Notes: generated by a model not told the origin, from the sequence alone. DNA of 64,000 nucleotides from Terriglobia bacterium (GCA_020073145.1 JAIQFS010000006.1:62001-126000); one strand, 5' to 3'. Shown: positions 28,601-37,141, counted from the stretch's first letter. Numbers and translations: made by a program.

Positions 28601-29110
28601 CAACCGGGTCTGACCAGGAGTGGAGGGTTTCGCCGAGTTGTACGCGGCACGCAGGAATCGCGATGCCCAGGGTTCATACTGTTGGCGCCTGCGGTGCCTT
28701 TTCAGCAGATAACCGAGGCGCTGTTTGAATCGATCGATCAGTTCCTACGCCGGACGTGCGGCGAGGTGGTCGGCCAAACGGAGATGCTGGTCCGCGTCAA
28801 ACTGGAGCGTGGCCAGTTCCGAATGCGCCTCGGCGCGGCGGCTGGATACTCGGATTTAGGGATATTGGATTTCGAGTGCAGAGCAACCGCGCGCTGGGCT
28901 GGCCTTCTGCATTGAAGGATTGCCCCCTCGCGGCAATCGGCGTAGACTATCAGGTAGTTGGTTCGTCCTAGGGCAGTCGGCGAGTTCGCGGTTTCTCCTG
29001 GATTTGTTCTTTCGCTTCTCAACCCCGTTGTTGCATCCGCCGGCGCTCGTGTATTTCGAAATGGCCTATCACCACTCAAGTAAAACCGAAGTGACGGAGG
29101 CGTTTAGCCG
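28601..29110 (+). other. stretch without a firm gene after the tRNA
   Basis: No firm gene. A plus-strand frame reading through about 28680-28915 has protein-like character in its second half (PFQQITEALFESIDQF, then EMLVRVKLERGQFRMRLGA), but no good start or ribosome site; it might be a small gene or a remnant. The 100 bases before 29111 include AT-richer sequence that could carry the phosphorylase promoter. No repeat or attachment-site copy of the tRNA end was found. Confidence 0.35.
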
Positions 29111-31771
29111 ATGACCCAATTCGCGCGCGAGCGCGATGCCAACCACGTCCTCACCTTGGAGGAGATTGCGAATCTTGCCGCGGAGACGGGCAAGGCCGCG
29201 GAAACGCTCATGAATGTGGTCGCGCTCATCGCCCGGCGTTTTGAGACCGACGTTTGTTCGGCCTATCTGCTGGAGCCGGACCGCAACAACCTGGTTCTGG
29301 CTGCCACGCTGGGGCTAAACCCCCACTGCATCGGCACGCTTCGTCTGGGATTGCATGAAGGGCTAGCCGGCCTGGTGGCCGAACAGGTGCGCCCGGTAGC
29401 GGTCGAACAGGTGAAAAACCATCCCCGCTTCAAGTATTTCAGGGAGGCCGGAGAAGACGCCTACCAATCGTTCCTGGGAGTTCCGCTCATCGAGCGGGGC
29501 GTGCTGCAAGGCGTGCTGGTGGTGCAGACGGTCGAGGCCCGTACCTTTCACGAGGACGAGGTCCGCATGCTGGTGGAGGCCGCGGCCCAAGTTGCCCCTG
29601 TGGTTAGCGAGGCTCGCACGCTCGATCGTTTCATCGCGCCCGCCCAGGAGCGTCTCTGGTCTCTGGCTCGCAATTTGTGGTGGAGCTGGGACCATGATTC
29701 CACCAGCCTCTTCCGAGATCTCGATCCGGCACGCTGGGGCCAGATCAATCACAACCCCATTTCTCTCCTGTCGGAGCTTCCGCTGGCCCAGCTGGAACGC
29801 CGCGCCGCGGAACTGGTGCTGCACAGCCGCATCAACTACGCCTATCGCCGCCAGTACGAGTATCTGCACGCCGACCGCACATGGGGCGCCAGCCACGCCG
29901 GGATCCTCCGTCCGCGGCCCGTGGCTTATTTTTCCGCCGAGTTCGGCCTGCATGAATCGATCCCGATCTACTCAGGTGGCCTGGGCATCCTCGCGGGCGA
30001 CCACATCAAGAGCGCCTCGGACCTGGGGATTCCCCTGGTCGGAGTAGGACTGTTCTACGGTCAGGGCTACTTCCGCCAGCGCCTCGACCGCCATGGTTGG
30101 CAGCACGAAGAATACCTCGAAACCGATGTCAACCAGTTGCCCATGGAGCCGGCCATCGGCACGGACGGCGCCCCGGTGGTCGTGGCGCTCGATACCCGGA
30201 GCGGCTCTCTTCGCGCGAAGGTCTGGCGCGTGAAAGTCGGCCGCTGCGATTTGCTGCTGCTCGATTCCAACGTGGAGGGCAATGCCCCCGAAGACCGCGA
30301 GCTGACCTCGCGCCTCTACGGCGGCGACGGGCGCGTCCGCATCCGCCAGGAGCTGTTACTGGGCGTCGGCGGATACCGCGCTTTGCGGGCCATGGGGATC
30401 GCGCCTGGCGTCCTGCACCTGAATGAAGGCCACAGCGGATTCGCCGTGCTCGAAGCCATTCGCAATCGCATGCAGGAGGAGGGCGTCAGCTTTCACCAGG
30501 CGTTGCCGCGGGTTTCGCGCGAGGTGGTCTTCACCACCCACACCCCGGTTCCGGCGGGCCACGACCGTTTTCATCCCGGCCTGATCGAGGAACATCTGGG
30601 ACCGCTCCGCGAGCGCATCGGCCTCTCTCACGAGGGGCTCATGTCCCTGGGCCGCGAGAACCCCGGCAACCCGCACGAGGAATTCTGCATGACGGTGCTC
30701 GGGTTGCGTATCTCGCGCCGCGCCAATGCCGTTTCCGCGCTGCATGGCGAGGTGTCCCGCACGATGTGGACTGGCCTCTATCCCGGCCGGCCGGAGGACG
30801 AGGTGCCCATCGGCCATATCACTAACGGGGTCCACGTTCCCACCTGGCTGGCGCCGCAGATGTTCCGCCTGTACGACCGCCACCTCGGGACAGGCTGGCA
30901 CGAACACAGCGGCGTGGCCCATATCTGGGACGGTATCGAGAGCGTCGACGACGGAGAGCTTTGGGAAACGCACCTCAGCCTCAAATCGCGCCTGCTGGAT
31001 TTCGTGCGCGGCCGCGCCATCGAGCAGGCCCGGCGCCGCGAGGAGCCTCCGGAGAATCTCCAGCGGCTCGGGCGCATTCTCAGTCCGGACGCCTTGACCA
31101 TTGGGTTCGCGCGACGCTTTGCGACCTATAAGCGGGCCAATCTGCTTCTTAAGGACATCGAAGAACTGGCCTCCATGGTGAACGATCCCAAGCGCCCCGT
31201 GCAGTTCGTCTTCGCCGGCAAGGCCCATCCGCGCGACGAACCCGGCAAGCAGGTGCTGCGGCAGATCGCCGAGCTGATGCGGGATCGCCAGTTCGCCGAC
31301 AAATTCGTCTTCGTCGAGGACTACGATATCGACGTCGGACGCTATTTCGTACAGGGCGTCGATGTCTGGCTGAACAATCCCCGGCGTCCCCTGGAAGCGT
31401 CGGGAACCAGCGGCCAGAAAGTGGTTCTGAATGGCGGGCTGAACCTCTCGGTCCTGGATGGCTGGTGGGCGGAAGCGTACGATGGCCTGAACGGGTTCGC
31501 CATCGGCACGGGCCGCACTCACTCCAACATGGATGTCCACGACAGCCGCGATGGCGATGACTTGTACCGCGTATTGCGCGAGGAAGTGATTCCGCTGTAC
31601 TACCAGCGGGATCGCGACGGCCTGCCGCGCGGATGGATCCAGCGCATGAAGCGCACCATCCGCACTCTCGGCTGGCGTTTCAATGCCGACCGAATGGTGA
31701 TGGACTACACCCTGAAATGCTACGTGCCTGCGGCCGGAGGCACTTCCAGCGACATGAGTGGGACCGGGTGA
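29111..31771 (+). CDS. glgP: alpha-glucan phosphorylase with N-terminal GAF domain
   Basis: 886 residues. Residues about 15-165 are a GAF domain like that of PtsP: VVALIARRFETDVCSAYLL, GLHEGLAGLVAEQVRPVAV, FLGVPLIERGVLQGVLVV. A DUF3417-type segment (LARNLWWSWDHDS) follows, then the glycogen phosphorylase domain: PVAYFSAEFGLHESIPIYSG, GHDRFHPGLIEEHLG, and the PLP site EASGTSGQKVVLNGGLNLS with Lys770. The enzyme releases glucose-1-phosphate from glycogen or maltodextrin. The GAF domain implies allosteric control by a small ligand and is not in the usual enzyme. Confidence 0.93.
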   Translation: MTQFARERDANHVLTLEEIANLAAETGKAAETLMNVVALIARRFETDVCSAYLLEPDRNNLVLAATLGLNPHCIGTLRLGLHEGLAGLVAEQVRPVAVEQVKNHPRFKYFREAGEDAYQSFLGVPLIERGVLQGVLVVQTVEARTFHEDEVRMLVEAAAQVAPVVSEARTLDRFIAPAQERLWSLARNLWWSWDHDSTSLFRDLDPARWGQINHNPISLLSELPLAQLERRAAELVLHSRINYAYRRQYEYLHADRTWGASHAGILRPRPVAYFSAEFGLHESIPIYSGGLGILAGDHIKSASDLGIPLVGVGLFYGQGYFRQRLDRHGWQHEEYLETDVNQLPMEPAIGTDGAPVVVALDTRSGSLRAKVWRVKVGRCDLLLLDSNVEGNAPEDRELTSRLYGGDGRVRIRQELLLGVGGYRALRAMGIAPGVLHLNEGHSGFAVLEAIRNRMQEEGVSFHQALPRVSREVVFTTHTPVPAGHDRFHPGLIEEHLGPLRERIGLSHEGLMSLGRENPGNPHEEFCMTVLGLRISRRANAVSALHGEVSRTMWTGLYPGRPEDEVPIGHITNGVHVPTWLAPQMFRLYDRHLGTGWHEHSGVAHIWDGIESVDDGELWETHLSLKSRLLDFVRGRAIEQARRREEPPENLQRLGRILSPDALTIGFARRFATYKRANLLLKDIEELASMVNDPKRPVQFVFAGKAHPRDEPGKQVLRQIAELMRDRQFADKFVFVEDYDIDVGRYFVQGVDVWLNNPRRPLEASGTSGQKVVLNGGLNLSVLDGWWAEAYDGLNGFAIGTGRTHSNMDVHDSRDGDDLYRVLREEVIPLYYQRDRDGLPRGWIQRMKRTIRTLGWRFNADRMVMDYTLKCYVPAAGGTSSDMSGTG

Positions 31772-31775
31772 GATT

Positions 31776-31970
31776 CTACTTCAGATAGACGCCCAGCATG
31801 CCGAGCGCTTCCCATTCGGCCGCGGAACGCCACGGTACGCCGCCGTCCTGCGGGTGAGAGATGCAGAGATTGGCTTCGCCGTAGTGCCGTTTCAGCGCGA
31901 CCAGCCACTCGGCGTCGCTCAGGTCGCTCATCTCCACGGGCGGATAGCGCAAATTTCCCAGCCACTTCAT
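31776..31970 (-). CDS. small hypothetical protein downstream of lon
   Basis: 64 residues, Trp-rich and acidic (LSDAEWLVALKRHYGEANL, PWRSAAEWEAL), no membrane helix or signal peptide. It starts 17 bases after the lon stop and ends 5 bases before the convergent phosphorylase stop, so it probably shares the lon transcript. No known family. Confidence 0.5.
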   Translation of the reverse strand: MKWLGNLRYPPVEMSDLSDAEWLVALKRHYGEANLCISHPQDGGVPWRSAAEWEALGMLGVYLK

Positions 31971-31987
31971 CGGACTGGCACCCTTTC

Positions 31988-34381
31988 CTATTCCGGCTGC
32001 TTCGGTTCGAGCGCCAGCTCTACGACTTCTTCCATGGTTTTCACGAACCGTATCGTCATGTCGCCGATTTGTTCGGTTTTGAGGTCCTCGCGGACGTCGA
32101 CCTCGTTTTCGAACGGCAGGATCAATTCAGTGACGCCGCTGCGCTTGGCCGCCAGCACTTTTTCCTTAATGCCTCCCACCGGAAGCACCTGGCCGGTCAG
32201 GGTGATCTCCCCCGTCATCGCCAGGTTGGCGCGCACCACGCGGCCGGTCAGCATGGAGAGCAGCGCGGAGGCCATGGTGATGCCGGCCGAAGGGCCGTCC
32301 TTGGGAATTGCGCCGGCCGGCACATGGATATGGATGTCGCTGGTCTTGAACAGCTTGGGATCGATTCCACAGGAGGCTGCGTTGGCGCGAACCCAGGTGA
32401 GCGCAGCCTGCACCGATTCCTGCATCACCGGACCGAGTTGGCCCGTCATGATGAGCCCTTTGCTGCCGCCCGGCATGCGGCCGGCTTCGATGAACAAGAC
32501 GTCGCCGCCCACGGGCGTCCATGCCAGCCCCACCGCCACGCCCGGGCGCCGCGTGCGGCCTGCGACTTCCGTGTCGGTGCGGAAGCGCGGCGCCCCCCGG
32601 TCTTTCTCGATCACGTCGGGAGTCACTTCGATCTTCCGGGGCGTGCCCTCGGCGATGCGCCGGGCTTGCTTCCGGCAAATCGCCCCAATTTCGCGCTCCA
32701 GGTTGCGTACGCCCGCTTCCCGCGTGTAGCGGCGAATCAAAAAGCGCACCGATTCGTCGGTGAACGCAATACCGAGCCCGGTGTCCAGGCCGTTCTCGGT
32801 GGTCTGGCGCGGAATCAGGTAGCGAAACGCGATCATCACTTTTTCCTGCTCGGTATAGCCTTCGAGCGGAATGATCTCCATACGATCGCGCAGCGCGTCC
32901 GGCACCGGATCGAGCACGTTGGCGGTGGTGATGAACAGCACCTTGGATAGGTCGAACGGAACATCGAGGTAATTGTCGCGGAACGTGGAGTGCTGCTCCG
33001 GGTCGAGCACTTCGAGCAGCGCCGAGGCCGGATCGCCGCGGAAATCGCGCCCCAATTTGTCCACCTCATCCAGCATGAAAACCGGGTCGTTGGTCCCGGC
33101 GCGACGCAGCGCGTGGATAATCTGGCCAGGCATCGCCCCGATATAAGTGCGGCGATGGCCGCGGATCTCCGCTTCGTCGTGCATGCCTCCCATGGAGATG
33201 CGCGCGAATTTGCGTCCCAGGGCGCGCGCGATCGACTTGCCGAGCGACGTCTTCCCCACGCCCGGCGGCCCCACAAAACATAAAATCGGCCCCTTCAGCA
33301 CCGGCCGCAATTGCAACACCGCCAGGTAGTCTAGAATCCGGTCCTTCACCTTTTCGAGGTCGTAATGGTCCTGGTCCAGAATCTCCGCAGCGCGCTTCAC
33401 GTCCACCTGCGTGCCGGATGACACGTTCCACGGCAGGCTGGCCATCCATTCCAAGTAGGTGCGCGACACGCCGTATTCCGGCGATGCCGGCGAGATGCGT
33501 CCGAGCCGGTTCAACTCGCGCATCGCCTCGGTCTTGACCTCTTCGGTCATGCCGGCGGTTTCCAGCTTTTCGCGCAGTTCCTCGATGTCCCGGTTTGACT
33601 CCTCGCCCTCTCCCAGCTCTTTCTGGATGGCCTTCAATTGTTCGCGCAGGTAGAATTCACGCTGGCTTTGGGAAAGCTGCCCTTGCACTTGGGACTGGAT
33701 GCGCCCACGCAGCTCGATCATCTCCAGTTCGCGCGTCAGGTGAAGATGGATTTCGTTGAGCCGTGTCTGCGCGTCCGGCTGCTCCAGAAGGCGTTGCCGC
33801 TCGGCCGGGCTGAGGGAAGGCAGGGTTCCCGCCACCCAGTCCGCTAGCCGGCCGGCTTCCGCGATGTGTTCTGCGGTGGTGGCGAGATCGTCGGACAGGT
33901 TGGGCGAGGCCGCCACAATCTGCTGGAACAGGCCGACCACGGTTTGCTTCAGAGCTTCGATTTCCGGCGTCGGCTCGGGCTCGATGTCGGCAAGCCGCAG
34001 CACCTTGGCCTTGAGAAAGGGTTCTCGTGCCGTGAACTCCTGCGTCCGGATTCGCGATACACCCTCGCAAAATAGCAGCAGGTTCTCCCGGGGAACGCGA
34101 ATCACCTTATGGAGTACGCAGACCGTGCCGACCGCGTAGAGGTCCTCGGGGCCGGGTGTGTCGATGCGCGGATCGAGCTGCGAAACCACGGCCAGCGTCC
34201 GGTTCTCGCCTAGGGCCTGAACCAGCGCAGTGGACGCCGGCCGTCCTACCGTGATGGGCGCTAGGGCGCCGGGAAACACGACCGTGTCGCGCACCGTAAG
34301 GACCGGGATTTCCTCCAGCGGTTCCTCCTGAGGTTCGGCTGTGGCGGGGACCTGGGGCTCTTCGACGGCCATGCTACCCAC
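31988..34381 (-). CDS. lon: ATP-dependent Lon protease
   Basis: 797 residues. N-terminal substrate domain (about 20-215, EIPVLTVRDTVVFPG), helical linker, AAA+ domain with Walker A VGPPGVGKTSLGKS and FMLDEVDKLG, and C-terminal protease domain with the Ser-Lys dyad: Ser in KDGPSAGITMASA and Lys in GGIKEKVLAAKRSG. Normal length for LonA. It degrades misfolded and regulatory proteins in the cytosol. Start M1 (34381) or M4 (34372). It follows pheA closely on the same strand. Confidence 0.97.
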   Translation of the reverse strand: MGSMAVEEPQVPATAEPQEEPLEEIPVLTVRDTVVFPGALAPITVGRPASTALVQALGENRTLAVVSQLDPRIDTPGPEDLYAVGTVCVLHKVIRVPRENLLLFCEGVSRIRTQEFTAREPFLKAKVLRLADIEPEPTPEIEALKQTVVGLFQQIVAASPNLSDDLATTAEHIAEAGRLADWVAGTLPSLSPAERQRLLEQPDAQTRLNEIHLHLTRELEMIELRGRIQSQVQGQLSQSQREFYLREQLKAIQKELGEGEESNRDIEELREKLETAGMTEEVKTEAMRELNRLGRISPASPEYGVSRTYLEWMASLPWNVSSGTQVDVKRAAEILDQDHYDLEKVKDRILDYLAVLQLRPVLKGPILCFVGPPGVGKTSLGKSIARALGRKFARISMGGMHDEAEIRGHRRTYIGAMPGQIIHALRRAGTNDPVFMLDEVDKLGRDFRGDPASALLEVLDPEQHSTFRDNYLDVPFDLSKVLFITTANVLDPVPDALRDRMEIIPLEGYTEQEKVMIAFRYLIPRQTTENGLDTGLGIAFTDESVRFLIRRYTREAGVRNLEREIGAICRKQARRIAEGTPRKIEVTPDVIEKDRGAPRFRTDTEVAGRTRRPGVAVGLAWTPVGGDVLFIEAGRMPGGSKGLIMTGQLGPVMQESVQAALTWVRANAASCGIDPKLFKTSDIHIHVPAGAIPKDGPSAGITMASALLSMLTGRVVRANLAMTGEITLTGQVLPVGGIKEKVLAAKRSGVTELILPFENEVDVREDLKTEQIGDMTIRFVKTMEEVVELALEPKQPE

Positions 34382-34411
34382 AGTGTACCGTGAGGGTGGC
34401 GGCGCCCTGGA

Positions 34412-35266
34412 TTACGCGCCTTGCGGATAGGAACCCAGCACGCGCATCCAGTCGGCCAGCTCTGCCAGGTGCCGGAGCGCGTTCTGGGCCGGGGGAGAAT
34501 CCACGCGTCCTCGAAAATCGAGATAGAACAGATATTCCCACGGTTTGCCGCGCAGGGGACGCGACTCGATCTTGGCGAGGCTCAAATCCCGCAGGGCAAA
34601 CGCGGCCAGCGCGCGGAATAAAGCGCCCGGCGCATCGCGCGTGGTAAACACCAAAGAGGTCTTCCAGGGCGCGTCGGCAGCCACGGAATTGGGCAAAAGG
34701 CCCGCGTCTTTTCGCCGCCGAAGCAGGAAAAATCTTGTGAAATTCTGGCGGACATCTTCGATGGATTTTCGCAAGATACGGGCGCCATAAATCTCGGCCG
34801 CCACTCTGGAGGCGATCGCGCCGGAATCCCTAAGTCCTTCTTCTACAATCATTTTGACGCTGCCGGCGGTATCGTAAAAGGGCGTCCGCTCAATTTGCGG
34901 ATTCTGGGCGAAGAAATCGAGGCATTGATTGAGCGCCACCGGATGCGAGAAGACCCGCCGGAGGGCGGAGAATTTCACGTCTTTTCGCACGATTAAACTG
35001 TGGACGATGCGCACGCTGGTCTCCGCCACGATGGGCAGGTCGAAGTGCTGCAGGTGATCGTAATTCTCGTGGACCGACCCGGCTAACGTATTCTCGATCG
35101 GCACCACGGCGCCCGTGACTTTTCCCTCTTTGAGGCGGCGAAAGACGTCTTCAAATCGCGCGCACGGCAGGACCGCAACGTCTGGTCCGAGCAGTTTGCG
35201 GGCGGCTTCTTCGCTGAAAGCGCCGCGCTCTCCTTGAAAGGCGATCCTTTCGCGCTTTGGCTTCAC
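34412..35266 (-). CDS. pheA: prephenate dehydratase
   Basis: 284 residues: a PDT catalytic domain (IAFQGERGAFSEEAA, VVPIENTLAGSVHENYD, and NFTRFFLLRR with the catalytic Thr) followed by an ACT domain (SLVFTTRDAPGALFRALAAF, LAKIESRPLRGKPWEYLFY) that binds phenylalanine for feedback control. It makes phenylpyruvate from prephenate. GTG 35266 has a very strong GGGAGGGG site and overlaps the ubiX stop as GTGA; the longer frame upstream is low-complexity and not part of the gene. Confidence 0.95.
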   Translation of the reverse strand: MKPKRERIAFQGERGAFSEEAARKLLGPDVAVLPCARFEDVFRRLKEGKVTGAVVPIENTLAGSVHENYDHLQHFDLPIVAETSVRIVHSLIVRKDVKFSALRRVFSHPVALNQCLDFFAQNPQIERTPFYDTAGSVKMIVEEGLRDSGAIASRVAAEIYGARILRKSIEDVRQNFTRFFLLRRRKDAGLLPNSVAADAPWKTSLVFTTRDAPGALFRALAAFALRDLSLAKIESRPLRGKPWEYLFYLDFRGRVDSPPAQNALRHLAELADWMRVLGSYPQGA

Positions 35267-35823
35267 TTGGTCCCCTCCCAACGCCGCGAGTTGGCGTCCG
35301 GCAGCCCCAGCAGATCGAGTACCCGTTCCACGCTGTGATCCACGATGTCCATCACCGTCTGCGGGTGGTGATAGAAGCCTGGAATGGGGGGCGCGACGAT
35401 GGCGCCCATTTCCGCCAGAGCGGTCATGGTTCGCAAATGGCCCAGGTGCAGCGGGCTCTCCCGAACCATCAGAATCAGTTTGCGCCGCTCCTTCAGCGCC
35501 ACATCGGCCGACCGTACCAGGAGGTTCGAACTGATGCCGTGCGCAATGGCGGACATGGTGTGAATGGAACACGGAGCGATCACCATGGCATCCGTGGGAT
35601 AAGAACCACTCGCCAGACGGCAGGAAATGTCTTCCAGAGCATAAGAAAAATCGGCCAGTTGTTTCACTTCCGCGGCGGTTTTTCCGGTTTCTAAATACAG
35701 GGTTTTTTCGCCGGATCGGGTGAGAATCAGGTGGATTCTCGCCCCCTGCTGCCGCAGCCGTTCGAGCAGGCGAAGCCCGTAAATCGCCCCACTCGCACCC
35801 GAGATTCCCAACACCACCGTCAC
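35263..35823 (-). CDS. ubiX: flavin prenyltransferase UbiX
   Basis: 186 residues. FMN-binding Rossmann-like fold with the start VTVVLGISGASGAIYG and the conserved VIAPCSIHTMSAIAHG and LILMVRESPLHLGHL blocks. UbiX makes prenylated FMN for UbiD-type decarboxylases; no ubiD is in the window. GTG 35823 gives the normal family N-terminus; an earlier GTG (35844) would add a few residues. First gene of ubiX-pheA-lon, with an operator-like dyad 25 bases upstream. Confidence 0.93.
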   Translation of the reverse strand: MTVVLGISGASGAIYGLRLLERLRQQGARIHLILTRSGEKTLYLETGKTAAEVKQLADFSYALEDISCRLASGSYPTDAMVIAPCSIHTMSAIAHGISSNLLVRSADVALKERRKLILMVRESPLHLGHLRTMTALAEMGAIVAPPIPGFYHHPQTVMDIVDHSVERVLDLLGLPDANSRRWEGTK

Positions 35824-35847
35824 GGAATTTGCACCGCCTGCCACTCC

Positions 35848-35869
35848 TTTGTTCCGTTTTCGGAACAAA
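35848..35869. promoter_or_regulatory. operator-like perfect dyad between ubiX and the XRE/S24 regulator gene
   Basis: TTTGTTCCG-TTTT-CGGAACAAA is a perfect 9-bp inverted repeat with a 4-base centre. Its core recurs with one change at 36859-36874, before the peptide gene. It is 16 bases upstream of the predicted -35 of the regulator and 25 bases upstream of the ubiX start, so it could serve autoregulation and also the ubiX-pheA-lon operon. Confidence 0.6.
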
Positions 35870-35884
35870 ACCGGGTCATTTTCC

Positions 35885-35913
35885 TTGCTGCCGTTCAGCG
35901 GCGACGTTATAAT
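35885..35913 (+). promoter_or_regulatory. sigma-70-type promoter of the XRE/S24 regulator gene
   Basis: TTGCTG (35885-35890) and a perfect TATAAT (35908-35913) are separated by 17 bases. The leader to the ATG at 35972 would be about 50 bases and carries a GAGGAT ribosome site. Confidence 0.55.
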
Positions 35914-35971
35914 GCCCCTTCGCCCGCTCAAGACTTTTTCGCTGGGCCGGTAGCACAGCGAGGATCATAGC

Positions 35972-36781
35972 ATGGACCGCGCCGGAGAAAAGCTCAAACG
36001 GGTTCGCGAGCGTCTCAAGCTGACGTACCGCGATGTGGAGCAAGCCAGCCAGGATCTGGCTCGCCGTCACGCCAATGCCGAGTTTCTGGTGCCCTTGAGC
36101 CGCTTGGCCGATATCGAAAACAGCGGCAAGGTTCCCAGCGTATTCCGCCTGTACACGCTGTGCGCCATCTATCGCCTCGACTTGCAGGACGTTATGCGCT
36201 GGTATGGCGTGCCTGCCGAACAGCTGGCTACCGAGGCTTTTCGCATTGGACTTGATGAGACCCACCCGTTTCAAATCAACCTCAATCGCAGCGGGGTCGG
36301 CGCCGATCCCACGGAGAATGACTTCGACCTGAGCAAGACCACCTTCCTCAGCCAGCTGATCCGGCAGTGGGGAAGAGTCCCATTCAATTATCTCAATGGG
36401 CTAGACCTACGGAACCGGTACGGTTTAGTAGGTCTGGAAGATTGGTCCATGTATCCCATTCTTCGCCCGGGGTCGCTCGTGCTGATTGACGAGAACCGAC
36501 GCAAGATTGCGCGTGGAGGATGGACCGACGAGCACGACCGGCCCATCTATTTTCTGGAGCATCGTGGAGGATTTGCTTGCGGCTGGTGCAGCATCGAAGG
36601 GGACCGGTTGCTGATTCAACCCCACCCGGCTTCCGAGAAACAGCCGTCGCTGTTCCGGTTTCCAGAGGAGATCGATGTGGTCGGCCAAGTGATCGGAGTG
36701 GCGATGAGACTGGAATCCAATCAACGCCGCCTCGCTCGGCCGTCTGGAACCACTGCCAAACCAGTCCCTCCTGAGCGTTGA
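35972..36781 (+). CDS. XRE/S24-like transcriptional regulator
   Basis: 269 residues. The N-terminal 75 form a helix-turn-helix of the XRE type (KLKRVRERLKLTYRDVEQAS, then LSRLADIENSGKVPSVFRLY). The C-terminal 130 resemble the LexA/CI S24 fold: GLEDWSMYPILRPGSLVLID with the nucleophile-position Ser. The general-base Lys expected in a later strand is not seen; that strand is GGFACGWCSIEGDRLLIQ, with two Cys instead. It is therefore probably not self-cleaving and may sense a ligand or redox state. Shared operator-like dyads lie before it and before the next genes. Confidence 0.8.
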   Translation: MDRAGEKLKRVRERLKLTYRDVEQASQDLARRHANAEFLVPLSRLADIENSGKVPSVFRLYTLCAIYRLDLQDVMRWYGVPAEQLATEAFRIGLDETHPFQINLNRSGVGADPTENDFDLSKTTFLSQLIRQWGRVPFNYLNGLDLRNRYGLVGLEDWSMYPILRPGSLVLIDENRRKIARGGWTDEHDRPIYFLEHRGGFACGWCSIEGDRLLIQPHPASEKQPSLFRFPEEIDVVGQVIGVAMRLESNQRRLARPSGTTAKPVPPER

Positions 36782-36806
36782 GAATTCCCACACTCGACCT
36801 TCCCCT

Positions 36807-36861
36807 TAGGTCTACACCTAGGGAGGCCTCACCAACGTTCTAGCACTTCAGATCTAGGTGT
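36807..36861. repeat. TAGGT/ACCTA and ACACCTAG/CTAGGTGT inverted repeats upstream of the peptide gene
   Basis: A tight dyad TAGGT-CTAC-ACCTA lies at 36807-36820. ACACCTAG at 36814-36821 has a perfect inverted partner CTAGGTGT at 36854-36861, with centres 40 bp apart (about four helical turns). TAGGT appears again at 36911-36915. The right arm touches the operator-like dyad at 36859. Confidence 0.45.
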
Positions 36862-36874
36862 TCCGTTTTTGGAA
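36859..36874. promoter_or_regulatory. second copy of the operator-like dyad, before the peptide gene
   Basis: TGTTCCGTTTTTGGAA matches 15 of 16 bases of the site at 35850-35865. It lies 94 bases before the peptide ATG. The recurrence within 1 kb, outside coding sequence, suggests a binding site of the adjacent XRE/S24 regulator. Confidence 0.55.
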
Positions 36875-36903
36875 AATTTTCATCCGAGTTATCCCCTACT
36901 ACC

Positions 36904-36929
36904 GTACAGTTAGGTACAGTACAGTACTG
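36904..36929. repeat. GTACAGT triple repeat and CAGTACTG palindrome
   Basis: GTACAGT occurs at 36904, 36914 and 36919 (steps of 10 and 5 bases), ending in the palindrome CAGTACTG (36922-36929). The cluster is 40-60 bases before the peptide start, a usual place for a promoter or regulator site. Confidence 0.45.
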
Positions 36930-36967
36930 AAGTTAGCAGACTTCGGTTAGTAGAAAGGGTAAAACAC

Positions 36968-37087
36968 ATGAGAAGGTTAATGTTGCTAGCGGTAATGGCA
37001 ATGGCGTTTTTGGCTACGGCTAGGACTTACAGCAGCAAAGTGGATGGTCCGCTGCCCGAGTGTGACCCGTGTCCGTGGGTTCGCTAA
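36968..37087 (+). CDS. 39-residue exported peptide with a Cys pair
   Basis: A short gene ATG...TAA preceded by AGAAAGGG. The first 18-19 residues are a signal sequence (RRLMLLAVMAMAFLATA, with a plausible AxA cleavage), and the mature end is about 20 residues closing with PLPECDPCPWVR. Two Cys in CDPC could form a disulfide or be modified. Its base composition is less GC-rich than neighbouring genes. It lies between an XRE/S24 regulator and a seven-helix membrane protein on the same strand. No homolog recognised; it may be a signal, a toxin-like or an envelope peptide. Confidence 0.6.
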   Translation: MRRLMLLAVMAMAFLATARTYSSKVDGPLPECDPCPWVR

Positions 37088-37141
37088 AAGAACTACTGAA
37101 TCCTGGCGGCGCCCGGTGCTAGAATCACCAACTTGGTGGGA

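Noticed and set aside
28738-29079. Leftward reading frame upstream of the glucan phosphorylase gene
   Set aside because: Arg/Pro/Thr-rich text without any motif; fits chance in GC-rich DNA.
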